From Chara braunii (taxonomy: Eukaryota; Streptophyta; Charophyceae; Charales; Characeae): a stretch of DNA of 50,989 bases. The notes below the pieces were generated by a model. The model was not told the DNA's origin and did not search any database. It was given only the letters and a program-made list of their open reading frames with translations. The first letter of the stretch is position 1; each line of letters opens with the position of its first letter. Location: the NCBI GenBank assembly GCA_003427395.1, contig BFEA01000001.1, positions 3,021,721 through 3,072,709 on the forward strand, read 5' to 3'. The translations under genes were made by a program, and so were the position numbers. This document shows positions 22,240 to 31,700 of this stretch, one piece after another.

Positions 22240-23810
22240 AGAATTTAAGTTACAGTAAAGGAGGATATAATAAAAGTGCAAGGAGCTGAAAAAATAATTA
22301 AAAAAATTAAAGAAGGTAAGGAAAACAACAAAACAATTGATCTTGCACAACCTACAGAGCTCTAGACCGAACACCCACTTACTGATTACAAGTTTATCAC
22401 GCTCGTGAACCGATGTCAGTGTACAGTTCAGGCACCATATTTTAGAAAACCAACTCCTAATACCTTGGAAAATTTCACCCCGAATCTGTTTGTTCATCCA
22501 ATCTTTCCCATTGAATACCTCATCGTTTCTTTCATGCCAAATGATTGCACAGATCACTGCTCTAGCAGTTTGGGCAATGTAACCCCAACCTTCTTGCAAA
22601 CTCAACCCTTTAGGGACTCCTCCAATTAATACCCATTATTTATCCCATTTAACAGAACTGTCAGAGAAATTGTCACAGTGTTCTATCCACCCTACCCAGA
22701 TTCTGTTAGAGTCTGGGCAGTCCCACCACAAGTGGGAGAGTGATTCAAAAACCCAGAGGAATCGAACGCATTTAGTGTCAATTGTCATACCATGTTGAAC
22801 CAGCCAGATCGCAGTTGGAGTGGCCGCAAAAAATATTTGATGCAACCAGAGTATTGTTGCGTGTCTCTGGTTCGGGATGTTTTTCAACTGTTTCCAACAT
22901 CTCGTTATAATTAAAGATAAGTTAGCTGGGTCACAATTTGAGAAACCTGAGATCCATCTGGATCTTTAGACAACGAGTGGGTCTTCCGTTGGAATTGACA
23001 TGTTATATCCTACCTGTTGGGTGTATTCTATCAAATGAAGGTTTTCACTATTTTTCACTTTAACTCTTCATTCCCATGTGTGTGGGTCGAGCTTAAGAGT
23101 TGCTATAGGTTTCCCTTGGGCAAATAAATAACATGAGGTATTACCTTTTGGATCTGTAAATTTTGTAACCCTTATCTACTTGAAGGAAGTACTCACTGCA
23201 AGAGTCGAGCCTTCTATTGGAATGAGTGAGGAACTATTATCACTTATTTGCCAACCCTGAAAGACGCGTTTACCATCTGGTTGGATGTCAATCAGCTTCC
23301 ATATGAGGGAAGCACTACTGTCCAGATTCACAAACCATGTTCTTGGTGGGTCTATTGCTGAGGTAGAGAGAATGTTAGTCCAAGCAACAGGGATAGCCTC
23401 AAGAATCGTGTTTCTCTTCTCTTCAATATTTCTCAGTTGGCCTAACCTTTGTCTGAGAACATGAATGGTAATCCAATCACCCATCAAATCGTCCCACATA
23501 TCAGCAATGCATAGTACACCTCTCTCAATCCAGTTTCGACTGAAACTATGGGTAGCCATATGGGCTTTAATTCATTCCCCCTCCTGAGATCTAATGTGGG
23601 GGTTTCCAAAATTTGGTTGAGATAGTATTTCAACCTCAGTAATAGGTGCTACCCAGATGTCTGGTCTCGGCTTCTTCCAAGCTGGTATAATAGACCAGTA
23701 GAAGGGAGACTTGACTTGTCTCCTTTGATAAAAAAATAGCATCAGGCAAACCCACATCATCGAGTTATCTCAAATTTTCACGAGGTAGCTGAGCCTTTGC
23801 CATTTCTAAA
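22240..23810 (-). pseudogene. 3' part of a LINE ORF2 (zf-RVT and C-terminus), a family distinct from LINE-2/3
   Basis: Read on the minus strand. 23559 to 23176 gives NWIERGVLCIADMWDDLMGDW, aligning in pattern with the LINE-2 segment SWVKRGNIRIKGIWD, then AIPVAWTNIL. 22887 to 22636 has the zf-RVT-type KNIPNQRHATILWLHQIFFAATPT and SLSHLWWDCP. 22605 to about 22300 holds the C-terminal hallmark ARAVICAIIWHERNDEVFNGK seen in plant LINE ORF2s. An upstream piece lies at 23760-23572. Frames are interrupted between the pieces. No endonuclease or RT core was seen, so the copy is 5' truncated. The AT-rich 3' end near 22210-22320 has no clear poly(A) tail. Confidence 0.72.
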
Positions 23811-24600
23811 TTTGTTCCTCTTTTATTTTTGTGATAAGGGGTTGAAGAGATACAAATCCTTTCAATTTGAATTATCTGGCCCTTTTTCCCAGGGCAGATA
23901 CGTTGAGGAAAAGGTCGAGGAAAAGGTTGTAGTTAGCCTTTTCCTTGTATGACCTTTAATTTCTAGGCTCCCTTTAAAAATGAGAGTCTGACAATTACCT
24001 CTGGCAATTTCTGTCAGAGGTAGCACCTTGTAAGGACAAGTGCCCTCACAAAAATGCACACAAAAATAAAATAATAATAATAATAATAACAACACTAATT
24101 CTAACTACAAAGCGCCTTGCCCTTATTTCAGCCAGGTGCATGCTGTTGAATTCAACAATCCTCCCCTAACTTCCCTGTGCCCTCTCTTGAAAACGCGGAG
24201 GGCAATTGATAGCTTAGGAGAGGTATGTCCTCCCCCTCCCAACCTTTTCGTTTCCCTTTTTCTCCCCCAACTTCCTTCCAACCACGTGCACGTCATGAGC
24301 CACCGGATCTAAGATACCTCGGCCACGAATATTCGGGTCAACTGCAGTGGGAGCCAATTTTGCTCCTACATAGCCAAATTGGTTGTATCTCAACTGTGAG
24401 GCATAGTTGCCTCGTTTTTTTCTTCTTTTTTGTACTTTTCCCCCCCAACTGCAACGCTGCAACTCGCTGCAGCCTTTTCCCCTCACCGTTTCCCACTCTC
24501 AACGCCATAAAACGGTCACGAGACAGGTAGAAACAACAGAAAAAAGAAGAAAAAAAAAAAAAAAAAAAAAAACAACAACTTACCTCTATTGTTGTGTGTT
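23811..24600. other. No gene; simple-sequence patches
   Basis: An AAT-repeat patch lies at 24066-24090, homopolymeric T and C runs at 24414-24450, and an A run at 24550-24572. Nothing coding is recognised. Confidence 0.4.
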
Positions 24601-24603
24601 GGT

Positions 24604-24643
24604 GCACCCCAAACCGTTGAAATGCAGATCCAAGTTCGAGCCC
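24604..24643 (+). repeat. tRNA-like (B-box) repeat, copy 1
   Basis: CCCCAAACCGTTGAAATGC followed by AGATCCAAGTTCGAGCCC resembles the anticodon-to-T-arm half of a tRNA. GTTCGAGCCC (24634-24643) fits the RNA polymerase III B box. It aligns base for base with 25069-25109 at roughly 30 of 40 positions. Confidence 0.45.
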
Positions 24644-25068
24644 AACGACAATGAGATAGCATTCCCATCTCCTCAAGGAACACACCAACGTGGGGGAAAT
24701 GAATCCCCCACCAGAACATGGAAAGATACACCGCCATGATTTTTGTCTTTTGCAAATGGGGAGTAGGTGATGTGGTGCCCCTTGCTCTGGCAACGACGCC
24801 TACTCTCCTTACCAAAACAATAGGGAGAGGGGGAAAAAAAAAAAAAAAAAAAAAAAAAAACCAATTTTTTTTTATCAAAAAGTGACAAAAACAACTAAAG
24901 CCCTGAAAACGGGCATCCCTTCGTTTCTTCCACATGGACTTGTAAGTCGTTGTACTTTTGTACTCACCACATGACGCTCTGGTATTTCCCCCCACTTTTT
25001 TTTTATTTTTTCCCGTCCGTTGACCGATGCCAACGACACATTGGAGCACCATGCGCCCTTAGGCACTC

Positions 25069-25109
25069 TCCCCCAAACTGTTAACCTGCAGATCCGAGTT
25101 CGATTCCCA
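25069..25109 (+). repeat. tRNA-like (B-box) repeat, copy 2, Asn-like anticodon loop
   Basis: CCCCCAAACTGTTAACCTGC then AGATCCGAGTTCGATTCCC. The loop CTGTTAA would hold a GUU anticodon, as in tRNA-Asn, and GTTCGATTCC (25099-25108) is a perfect B box. The stems pair poorly and no acceptor stem is evident, so this looks like a tRNA-derived repeat or pseudogene. Confidence 0.5.
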
Positions 25110-25283
25110 TCGGAAACCGAACAAAAAATTTAAAATTTTGAACCATTTCCCGATTTATGCGTAACATCCTTCCACAGGGGCCCTAATCCCGACGCGGTTG
25201 ATCTCAGCCGCGCGATCTGAATGATCGCGCGACCGAGATCGGCCGCGCATCGGTGCCGCTTCATCCCAAGCTGCTCCAAAAAG

Positions 25284-25374
25284 CAGGAGCTAGCCCAAAT
25301 AGCACAATTTTGTATTCGATCCCAATATTTGCCGGGTGAAAGTCTGAGACCTTTACCTACTGGGCTAGCTCCTG
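25284..25374 (-). repeat. tRNA(Glu)-like SINE-type element with perfect 14-bp terminal inverted repeat
   Basis: The ends are perfect inverted repeats, CAGGAGCTAGCCCA (25284-25297) and TGGGCTAGCTCCTG (25361-25374). On the minus strand there is an A-box-like TAGCCCAGTAGG (25367-25356), an anticodon-like loop CTTTCAC (UUC, as in tRNA-Glu) flanked by AGA and CCGG, and a B-box-like GGGATCGAATAC (25323-25312), 32 nt after the A box, within tRNA spacing. D and T stems are imperfect. I read it as a tRNA-derived repeat or degenerate tRNA; a functional tRNA is unlikely. Confidence 0.5.
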
Positions 25375-25475
25375 TTTCATGTTAAATAGGAGCAACTCTT
25401 CAATATGAAGAGCCTTGTCAGATACCTAAATTGCTGTCTTGCAAACTCTGCATACTCTTGCCACTCAAAAGGTCA

Positions 25476-25547
25476 GTCGTCGATCCTCGGACCGGATGCG
25501 TGCCCATCCTTATAGGGTAGAATGCAGGCCCTTTACCACCAAGGCAA
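25476..25547 (-). repeat. Second tRNA-like sequence on the minus strand
   Basis: TTGCCTTGGTGGTAAAGG (A-box-like, from 25547 down) and GAGGATCGACGAC (B-box-like, 25488-25476) are 42 nt apart. GGTAAAGG plus a following C-rich arm is shared with the element at 25284-25374, suggesting a diverged member of the same family. Confidence 0.35.
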
Positions 25548-26068
25548 AAACTCAAACCCCCAACGTGGAAAATTTTATGGCCCTAAAAAAAAAAAAAATT
25601 GTCAATCTACGTTTTCTATGCTGCGACCGCACACATTGACACGGTCACTTTTTAAAGTCACTTAGACCCTAAATCGCACGGCTGTTGTTTTTTTAAGCAT
25701 AATAAATTGAGATTTTGTATTCCAACGGTCGCACATCCCCGCATTCGTGCCAAACATGACCCGTGACTAACCATACCGCCGGCCCTCACCGTCCCTCTCG
25801 CAGGCCGCAGGCGTCTGAACTTAGGTAGGAACATTTTAGTCTCTCGGCCGTATGTCATGTCTGATTAGACTTTGGCAGATACCCCAACCTCATCAAGTCA
25901 GGTCATTCAAACGAAATCTTATCATCAGTCGGACAATGCCCGACATTGAAAATCCTGGGCAAATACCCTTGTTAGGGTTTCTGCCCCGACAGCGGAACCA
26001 GAGTAGGGGGCGGGCAATGATGCATGTCTGATTAACAATCCCCTGCACCTTGTCCCTCCGACTTCAGA

Positions 26069-26340
26069 AGTCCCCATCTTCGCAGAAGATGAAACTGATC
26101 CCCGCACCTGGCTGGCCGCTCTAAAAGCTCAAGGATAGTTTGACCAGTTGCTTTAGGAGCGCATTCCTGACGATTGGCAGGTACTACGTTTGAGTGGTAC
26201 TGACATAATCTCTATACGAATTGGCAGAGCTCCCAAAAGAGTTTCCTTGAACGCTTCGATCACATAGCGCCCGGCCAATGCCTGCACTTGATCAAAGAAT
26301 ATACACAGCAGCCCTGCGAGGCCCTTGCCCCTGAGTAGTT
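26069..26340 (+). pseudogene. Gag fragment of a gypsy-type element
   Basis: 26070-26135 reads VPIFAEDETDPRTWLAALKA, the start of a capsid domain (Asp-Pro then Trp-Leu). In a shifted frame, 26222-26336 reads FLERFDHIAPGQ and KEYTQQPCEALAPE, then a TAG. Fragmentary. It may be the upstream part of the gag resuming at 30252, separated by about 3.9 kb of simple sequence, but this cannot be shown from the sequence alone. Confidence 0.45.
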
Positions 26341-26460
26341 GGAAGTTATTTCAACGTGGGTCCTGCGTTGAACCTTTCAACGCGTGTTGAAAGCACGTGG
26401 AAACTGCGTTGAACCCCCTGTTTATTGCGGTTCACCTCGACCCGAGAGATGTTTTCCACA

Positions 26461-26690
26461 GGCAAAAAATGAGCAAAAAAAAAAACAAAAAATATAGGGT
26501 TGTAGATCTTTTCAATAGCTACAACCCGCTATTTTTTATTTTATTTTTTTAACATTCATTATAATTTGTAAACATCGAAAACCATACAAAGAAAAAAAAA
26601 CAAAAAAGATGAAATGAGTGGGTTTTATGTTTTTTTCACAGAGTTTTTTTTTGCGGGCAAAAAAAAAACAAAAAAAACTGTGTTGCACAG
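26461..26690. repeat. Hairpin element, copy 1
   Basis: A-rich DNA with an imperfect 19-bp inverted repeat, arms 26487-26505 and 26519-26537 (17 of 19 paired), around the loop ATCTTTTCAATAG. The inner nine pairs (GGGTTGTAG/CTACAACCC) are perfect. A second hairpin lies downstream at 26643-26668 (GTTTTTTTTTGC, then GCAAAAAAAAAAC). It shares the hairpin and conserved ATCTTT loop with 27731-27779 and 39580-39640. Confidence 0.65.
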
Positions 26691-27708
26691 TGTACACGAA
26701 CACGGCCCGCGCACACATGCGTACACGTATGTACGTGTGAGCGTACGTACCGCGTACATGTGTGCGCATACGTACCGCGTACGTGTACACACGTACGTCA
26801 AAAAGAGCCCTGCGACGCCTGCGTACGTGGCCGCGGGGGTCCTTTTCCGGGCCGTTTTGTGGCCTTCTCGGGGTCGGGGGTTACAGTGGGGCGTGGGTGG
26901 GTGCAGCACAAGCCGGGCTGCAAGGCGGGGCGGGGGGAAGACGGGTCCGATGCGAATTTCAAATTCGTGGCGGGACAGTCTACCCCCCGCCCTGCCTTGC
27001 AGCCCAACCCTGCTGTCTCCCCCAACGCCACGCACTGTGTCGTTCGCAATCCCACTTGTCGAGGTTGTTGTCGCCACGGAGGGGTCGCCCCCTGCCTCTA
27101 TGGTCTGTGTGTGTCTGTCTATGTCTGCAAGGACCTGTCACATGTACCCGTCTCTCTGTCACTCTGTCACCCTGTCCGTGTGCCACGTCACTCCGTCACC
27201 CTGTCCATATTTGTGTTTGTCGGTCTGTCCATCTGTGTGTAGGCAGCTGTCTGTCGGTCTGTTTGTCACTTTTTTAGGCAGCTGTCTGTCGATCTATCCT
27301 TCTGCCTGTTTCTCTTTCTGTTCGTCTATCTGTTTGTCTGTCATGTCTGACTGCCTGTCTGTCACTCACTCTGTGAAGCAGTCTGTATGTGACAGTCAAG
27401 CTGTCTGACAGACAGACTGTGTGTGTGTGGCATTGTGTGTGTTTCCGTCACTTCTGTGTAATACTGTGTATGTGTGTGTGTAAAAGTCTGAAGACTCAGA
27501 AAGACTGTATACATGTGTTCCGCCTCCTGAAGGAAGGGCCCGACACAACAGATATATGTTTTTGAAAGAGAAAAAAAACACGTACGCGTACGCGGGTTTT
27601 TGTTACGTATGCGTACGCAGGTTTTTGTCACGTACACATACGCGGGTTTTTGTCACGTACGCGTAGGCGAGAATGCGTACGCGTATGCACCGCGTACGCT
27701 TACAGGAT
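26690..27708. repeat. Low-complexity block: CGTACG-rich arms around degenerate CTGT repeats
   Basis: 26700-26815 and 27578-27708 are dominated by CGTACG, CGCGTACG and alternating purine-pyrimidine steps. Between them, 27090-27410 is a degenerate CTGT/CTGTC array. The block is bracketed by inverted TGTGTTGCA (26680-26688) and TGCAACACA (27706-27714). Open frames across it are cysteine/serine-rich artefacts of the repeat. Confidence 0.75.
27580..27654. repeat. 25-bp tandem repeat, three units plus partial
   Basis: Units at 27580-27604, 27605-27629 and 27630-27654 follow ACGTACGCGTACGCGGG plus TTTTTGTY; a partial fourth starts at 27655. Confidence 0.9.
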
Positions 27709-27835
27709 GCAACACAGAACAAAACAAATAAAAAATATAGGGTTGTAGATCTTTCGCAAAGCTACAACCCCATGTTTTTAATTGTTTTGTTTTCAACTTT
27801 ATATGTATTTGAAAAAAAAAAAAGCATAAAAACCA
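27700..27835. repeat. Hairpin element, copy 2
   Basis: Arms 27731-27748 and 27762-27779 around the loop ATCTTTCGCAAAG. The same GGGTTGTAG/CTACAACCC core as 26497-26527. Flanked by A-rich DNA (27720-27735) and a T/A-rich stretch to 27823. The TGCAACACA at 27706-27714 is the inverse of 26680-26688. Confidence 0.65.
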
Positions 27836-27839
27836 AAAG

Positions 27840-27994
27840 CACACAACAAACAACCTCACACACACACAATCACAGACACACTCACACACACACGCACATG
27901 AATACACAGAGACACACACATGGACACATACAGACACACGTACACACACGCACATTAGCGGCATATGCACACACGCACATTAGCGGCATATGCA

Positions 27995-28057
<63 letters not shown>

Positions 28058-28060
28058 TCA
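27840..28060. repeat. (CA)n microsatellite with embedded 25-bp duplication
   Basis: Interrupted CA repeats, pure from about 28002 to 28050. 27943-27967 and 27968-27992 are perfect copies of CACACACGCACATTAG followed by CGGCATATG. Confidence 0.95.
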
Positions 28061-28079
28061 AGGGCTTCTTTTTTTCAAA

Positions 28080-28260
28080 AAAAGTTTTTATATATATATA
28101 TTTTTGGTAATCTATTAATAATTATTAAAATAATAATAATAATAATAAAAAAGCAAAATAATAATAATAGAAAAATATAATAATAAATTATAAATATATA
28201 AATAAACTTAAATTGAACACAACACATATATATAAATTAAAAAATATTGACCAGTAAATA
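28080..28260. repeat. AT-rich simple sequence
   Basis: TATATA and AATAATAAT repeats with few G or C over about 180 bp. Not coding. Confidence 0.9.
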
Positions 28261-29768
28261 ACTACGATAGAAATATAAATAGATATTACCTACCATCAAA
28301 TAGATAGAATACCCATAGTCATTAAAAAAAGCATCCCCGCCGCTATACCCCACTATAGCGTTTGCAAACACGAACCCCTTTCACAGAAATAGAGCATCAT
28401 ACCTCAAATCCTCGCAGCACAAAACAACGAGCCACATACCTATACACCCCTTAAGCAACACCTCACATACCGGTTATGGGATATGCCCCCTTGCGAAACG
28501 AATTCAAAATTAAAACGCGCTCACAACCAAGAAAAAACCCCAAAACGTTTTACAAAAGAGACATGCAGGTTACTTACGAAGCGACGGCCACGCAGCACCA
28601 CACCGAAAGTCACATCCGACAAAGCACAGTACAAACAAGCACGCAACGCAAACAGACAAACCACGACACTCCCTGCCTCCTCCATAGCCAAACCATCTCC
28701 AAAAATGACGAACTTGTACACTCCAAGACAAAAACAAACCCAGACGGCCAACGCCACCGCTGCCGTACCCGCCCAAGTTCCCTCGGCACCGCTGGCAGTC
28801 CCAACTCCCCCTCTCCCTAGTTAGGAACCAAGATACACGTACCATCAGTGCGCCTACCCCATATACGTAAACCCGCAGCCATACCCAACACCCTGCCCAA
28901 AACTAAGTTCTTCCTATATACCCTCCAACCTGAAAAACTTACGCAACCCCCCCTGAATGGAGCCATCTCGACCGCCCCCACCCTATACCACCCTAGCTAC
29001 AGCTAAGCACGGCATATGCTGTATTAAAACACATTATACACACTCTTGGCACGCACGCCTCAGCGCGCAGGAACTGCCTCCGAAAATGCTCGCAGGCAGA
29101 CTGCCTTGCACAATACCACGCACATACGAGAACGCTTGGAAGCCAACCTCCAAGCGCTCCAGTTGCTTCTCTCCTCCCACGCCTTCTTTGCACAAGCAAG
29201 CAACCTCGACTACTGATCCTCCTCCTGAGACTGGTGGGGCACACTGCAGTGCCCGTGACGCTGAGCTTGCTCTGCAGGCCACGTAACATTATGCTTCTGA
29301 GCCACAGCGCGAGCTATGGCGGCGACTGATCTTCCAGCAACACCAACCATGACCCCTCAGGTATGGAAATGTAACCCCTTCTTCCACCTACAAACCCCTG
29401 ACTACCCTCATCTCCCCAACCCCTATACTAACAGGAGCCTTAACATAACTAATCCCTCTGATGAGCTGCTATGGGTGCTAGGCGGCGAAAAACGCGCTTA
29501 AGGGCGTGCACCCCCCCTACGGCTGGGCTTTGCCCTTTCCTAATTGCTAACACTCTAACATTAACTACGTAACCCTAGATCCTACAATACCTCAGACCCC
29601 CACCTTAACTAGCTGTCCACCCTTGCAACATACCTCATCCATAGCTGGATTGCTATCTAACACTCTTCTAACGGGCTATCTTGAGTTAGGTCCTGTTTCC
29701 CACATTCCGTGGGATAGCTGTGTTACATACACAAACACCTCCCCCCCCCCACCCACCACACACACACA
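28261..29768. other. No recognised gene; C-rich strand
   Basis: The + strand is rich in C and A (28300-29760). Several short open frames exist (28483-28824, 28957-29286, 29316-29501, 29623-29760) with Pro/Thr/Ser-rich products that match no domain I know. I leave them uncalled. The region ends in a C run and CA repeat next to two N's. Confidence 0.4.
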
Positions 29769-29937
29769 NNCCATGGAGAGTCTGAGTTGTTCCTCACCTG
29801 GCCGAGGGAGTCTGTGATTAATCTATTGCCAAACAAGGGTTGTCTGATTATCTCCTCCCATCTGTCCGGCGCAGGGCGGTCGGGGCATGGGAGCCTCCTC
29901 CACGCTGTCTCTTATACACATCTAGATGTGTATAAGA

Positions 29938-29942
<5 letters not shown>
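29769..29942. other. Assembly artefact: NN gap, foreign LINE piece and Nextera mate-pair junction
   Basis: 29769-29770 are N. 29771-29904 match 42760-42893 (part of minus-strand LINE-3) at 130 of 134 bases, so they come from another genomic copy. 29905-29942 is the complete 38-bp Nextera mate-pair junction, CTGTCTCTTATACACATCT followed directly by AGATGTGTATAAGAGACAG. CA repeat lies on both sides (29760-29768 and from 29943). The true locus is most simply one CA microsatellite; everything between is a chimeric read used to close the gap. Translated peptides such as SYTHLDVYKRQ mark it. Confidence 0.97.

Positions 29943-29985
<43 letters not shown>
29943..29985. repeat. (CA)n microsatellite
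   Basis: A pure ACAC run after the adapter, probably continuous with CA at 29757-29768 in the real genome. Confidence 0.9.
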
Positions 29986-29990
<5 letters not shown>

Positions 29991-30207
29991 TGTGTACACA
30001 CAATTGGGTGCAGCAGGGGTTTGCAGGGGATGTTTGGGGGGCTGGGGGGATGTATATGGGGGGGTGGGGGGGTGACATTTTTTTTTTATAGTTTAATCGC
30101 ACGAGGGTGCTTCATGCACCCGAGCCCACGTGGACCTTGTCTGTCAAAAACAAAATGTCGGGAGGGCCCCCGTTTCTTATTCAACGGGAATTCAATGGGG
30201 TTGTGGG

Positions 30208-30241
30208 GGAATTAAACGGCTTTCAGCGGCCGTTTAATTCC
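30208..30241. repeat. Perfect 13-bp inverted repeat (hairpin)
   Basis: GGAATTAAACGGC (30208-30220) and GCCGTTTAATTCC (30229-30241) pair perfectly around an 8-nt loop, ten bases before the gag frame at 30252. A smaller hairpin, GGGTGC/GCACCC, lies at 30105-30121. Possibly leader RNA structure or the end of an inserted element. Confidence 0.85.
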
Positions 30242-30251
30242 TCAGCCCGCG

Positions 30252-31370
30252 TTGAACATGTTACTCAGCCTTGTCCGTTATGCAAAGAGACTTACTTGCC
30301 TGGCCGAACACTTCGGAGTTGACGAAGAGATGTTGCGGATGGACTTCATCCGAGGTCTGGCCGACTATCAATTTCGAAAAAGAATCCGTAACAAGTGTAA
30401 CCCGATTGAACATACTCTGCGGGAATTAATTCAATACGTCATCAAATACGGAAAGGAGAATTATGACGTGTTTGCATTGGTTCATGATCAAATTTATGTG
30501 AAATATTCAGATTTCGAGTTTGATTGCGACGACCCTTTGGGTGTCCGTCGCCCTAGTTACGCAGCCACGACTAAAATGTTCGAAGACTGTTTCAGACTAG
30601 GACCGGCAAGGAAGGTCTCGGACAGTAAGGCACCTTCTTCTTCAAACGCCTTAACCCGGGGAGTGGAAACTCCGAAGCGAAAGAAATCAAGATGAAGGAA
30701 GTTGCAGCGCAGCTCGTAACTGTCGTTGCGCCATTGGCCGAGTTCGTCCAGGGACTGCAGAGGTAGGGAGCGACTGCTGCGGCTCAAGGACAGCAGGCAG
30801 CTATGGCGGCCGGAACTGTTGTGACAAGGCCGGCCCTAGCAGCTACAACCACTCAGCCCATGCCGTGCTATAACTGTAATCAGCTGAGCCACCTTGTTAA
30901 AGATTTTCTGAAGCCCCGGACTCAATTAAGACAAGTCGGGGCCTCCCATATCCCTTTTGCGGCACCAAGTGTCACCGGTCAAGGAAGGGTGGTTGCCGTC
31001 CTCGATACCGGGAGAACAGAGGTGGTGGCTCCGACGGCCGCAGAAATGGGGTCCGACGAATATATGGCTGTGGCCATGCTTGAACCCAGAACCATTGGGG
31101 TGATACGCCACATCGAACGGATTACTGAGGAAAGTGACTTCGCACCATGAAGGTCAGGGTTCGAGGACCACACGTTGCCGGGGCCTGAGTACAAAGACGA
31201 CCAGATTGACGTCTTGGACGCGATGAAGGCTCTGGACCTTTGGATCCCCGTGCCTATCCCTTATTTACTAACGATTTCGGAGGCGGCTAATGAGAAGCTG
31301 ATTGAGCGATGCCTAAAGAAGAGAGAGGTTACAGGCAGAGCATATAGGCAGAGGTTACGACGGGCATAGC
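30252..31370 (+). pseudogene. Gag of a gypsy-type element (element B), knuckle mutated
   Basis: 30252-30695 encodes a capsid-like region (YAKRLTCLAEHFGVDEEMLRMDFIRGL, split here as YAKRLTCLAEHF and MLRMDFIRGL) with a basic end, KRKKSR. After a stop and frameshift, 30803-31150 has a zinc knuckle in the classic spacing, but the last Cys is Phe (CX2CX4HX4F at 30866-30907). 31175-31369 continues in another frame. Instead of protease/RT, LTR-like sequence follows. The element is therefore gag-only, by deletion or as a non-autonomous derivative. No start is securely placed. Confidence 0.6.
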
Positions 31371-31700
31371 GCCCGGTATCTGATCCGACATTTTGAGGCA
31401 GACATTGATGGGACATTCGGCAAGGGACTATTTTGGACTTCTCTATCACGATCTTGGTCTTCTCCCTCGCCTCCTTCTTTGTCTCGCCTCTCCCCCCATG
31501 TCTTGTCCGTGGTTTCTCCCCCATGTATGCAGGTTCCTCCTCCTAATCAGGTTAGGACTTATCTTTAAGTCTTCCACTGCGCTACTTTGTGCCATTTTGT
31601 ATGTATCGGGATGTACATTGCTTGTTGATGTTTCACTGACATTGCAAAGTCCATTCAGTCCTTTTCATCACATTGCGGATCCTTGGCTCCATTTACATTG
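31371..31700 (+). repeat. LTR-like sequence after gag B
   Basis: GGGACATTCGGCAAGGGACT (31400-31425 area) and AAGTCTTCCACTGCGCTAC (about 31567-31586) followed by TTGTAT parallel 6437-6456 and 6661-6690, the 3' region of element A, in the same order and at similar distances. CT-rich stretches lie between. Taken as an LTR or LTR-leader of a related element. Confidence 0.5.

Noticed and set aside
26614-27408. Long open frames with Cys/Ser/Val-rich products, looking like a membrane protein
   Set aside because: The frames exist because CTGT/CGTACG repeats lack stops; three overlapping frames are open at once, and there is no credible start context.
27580-27654. CRISPR-like array of 25-bp repeats
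   Set aside because: Units are directly adjacent without spacers and the genome is eukaryotic; it is a minisatellite.
27973-28110. His-Thr repeat peptide
   Set aside because: Translation of a CA microsatellite.
28483-29290. Possible host gene with Pro/Thr-rich product
   Set aside because: No domain, several frames equally open, C-rich composition; splice sites cannot be judged.
29787-30215. Open frame with SYTHLDVYKRQ and His-Thr repeats
   Set aside because: It is translated Nextera junction plus CA repeat; not genomic.
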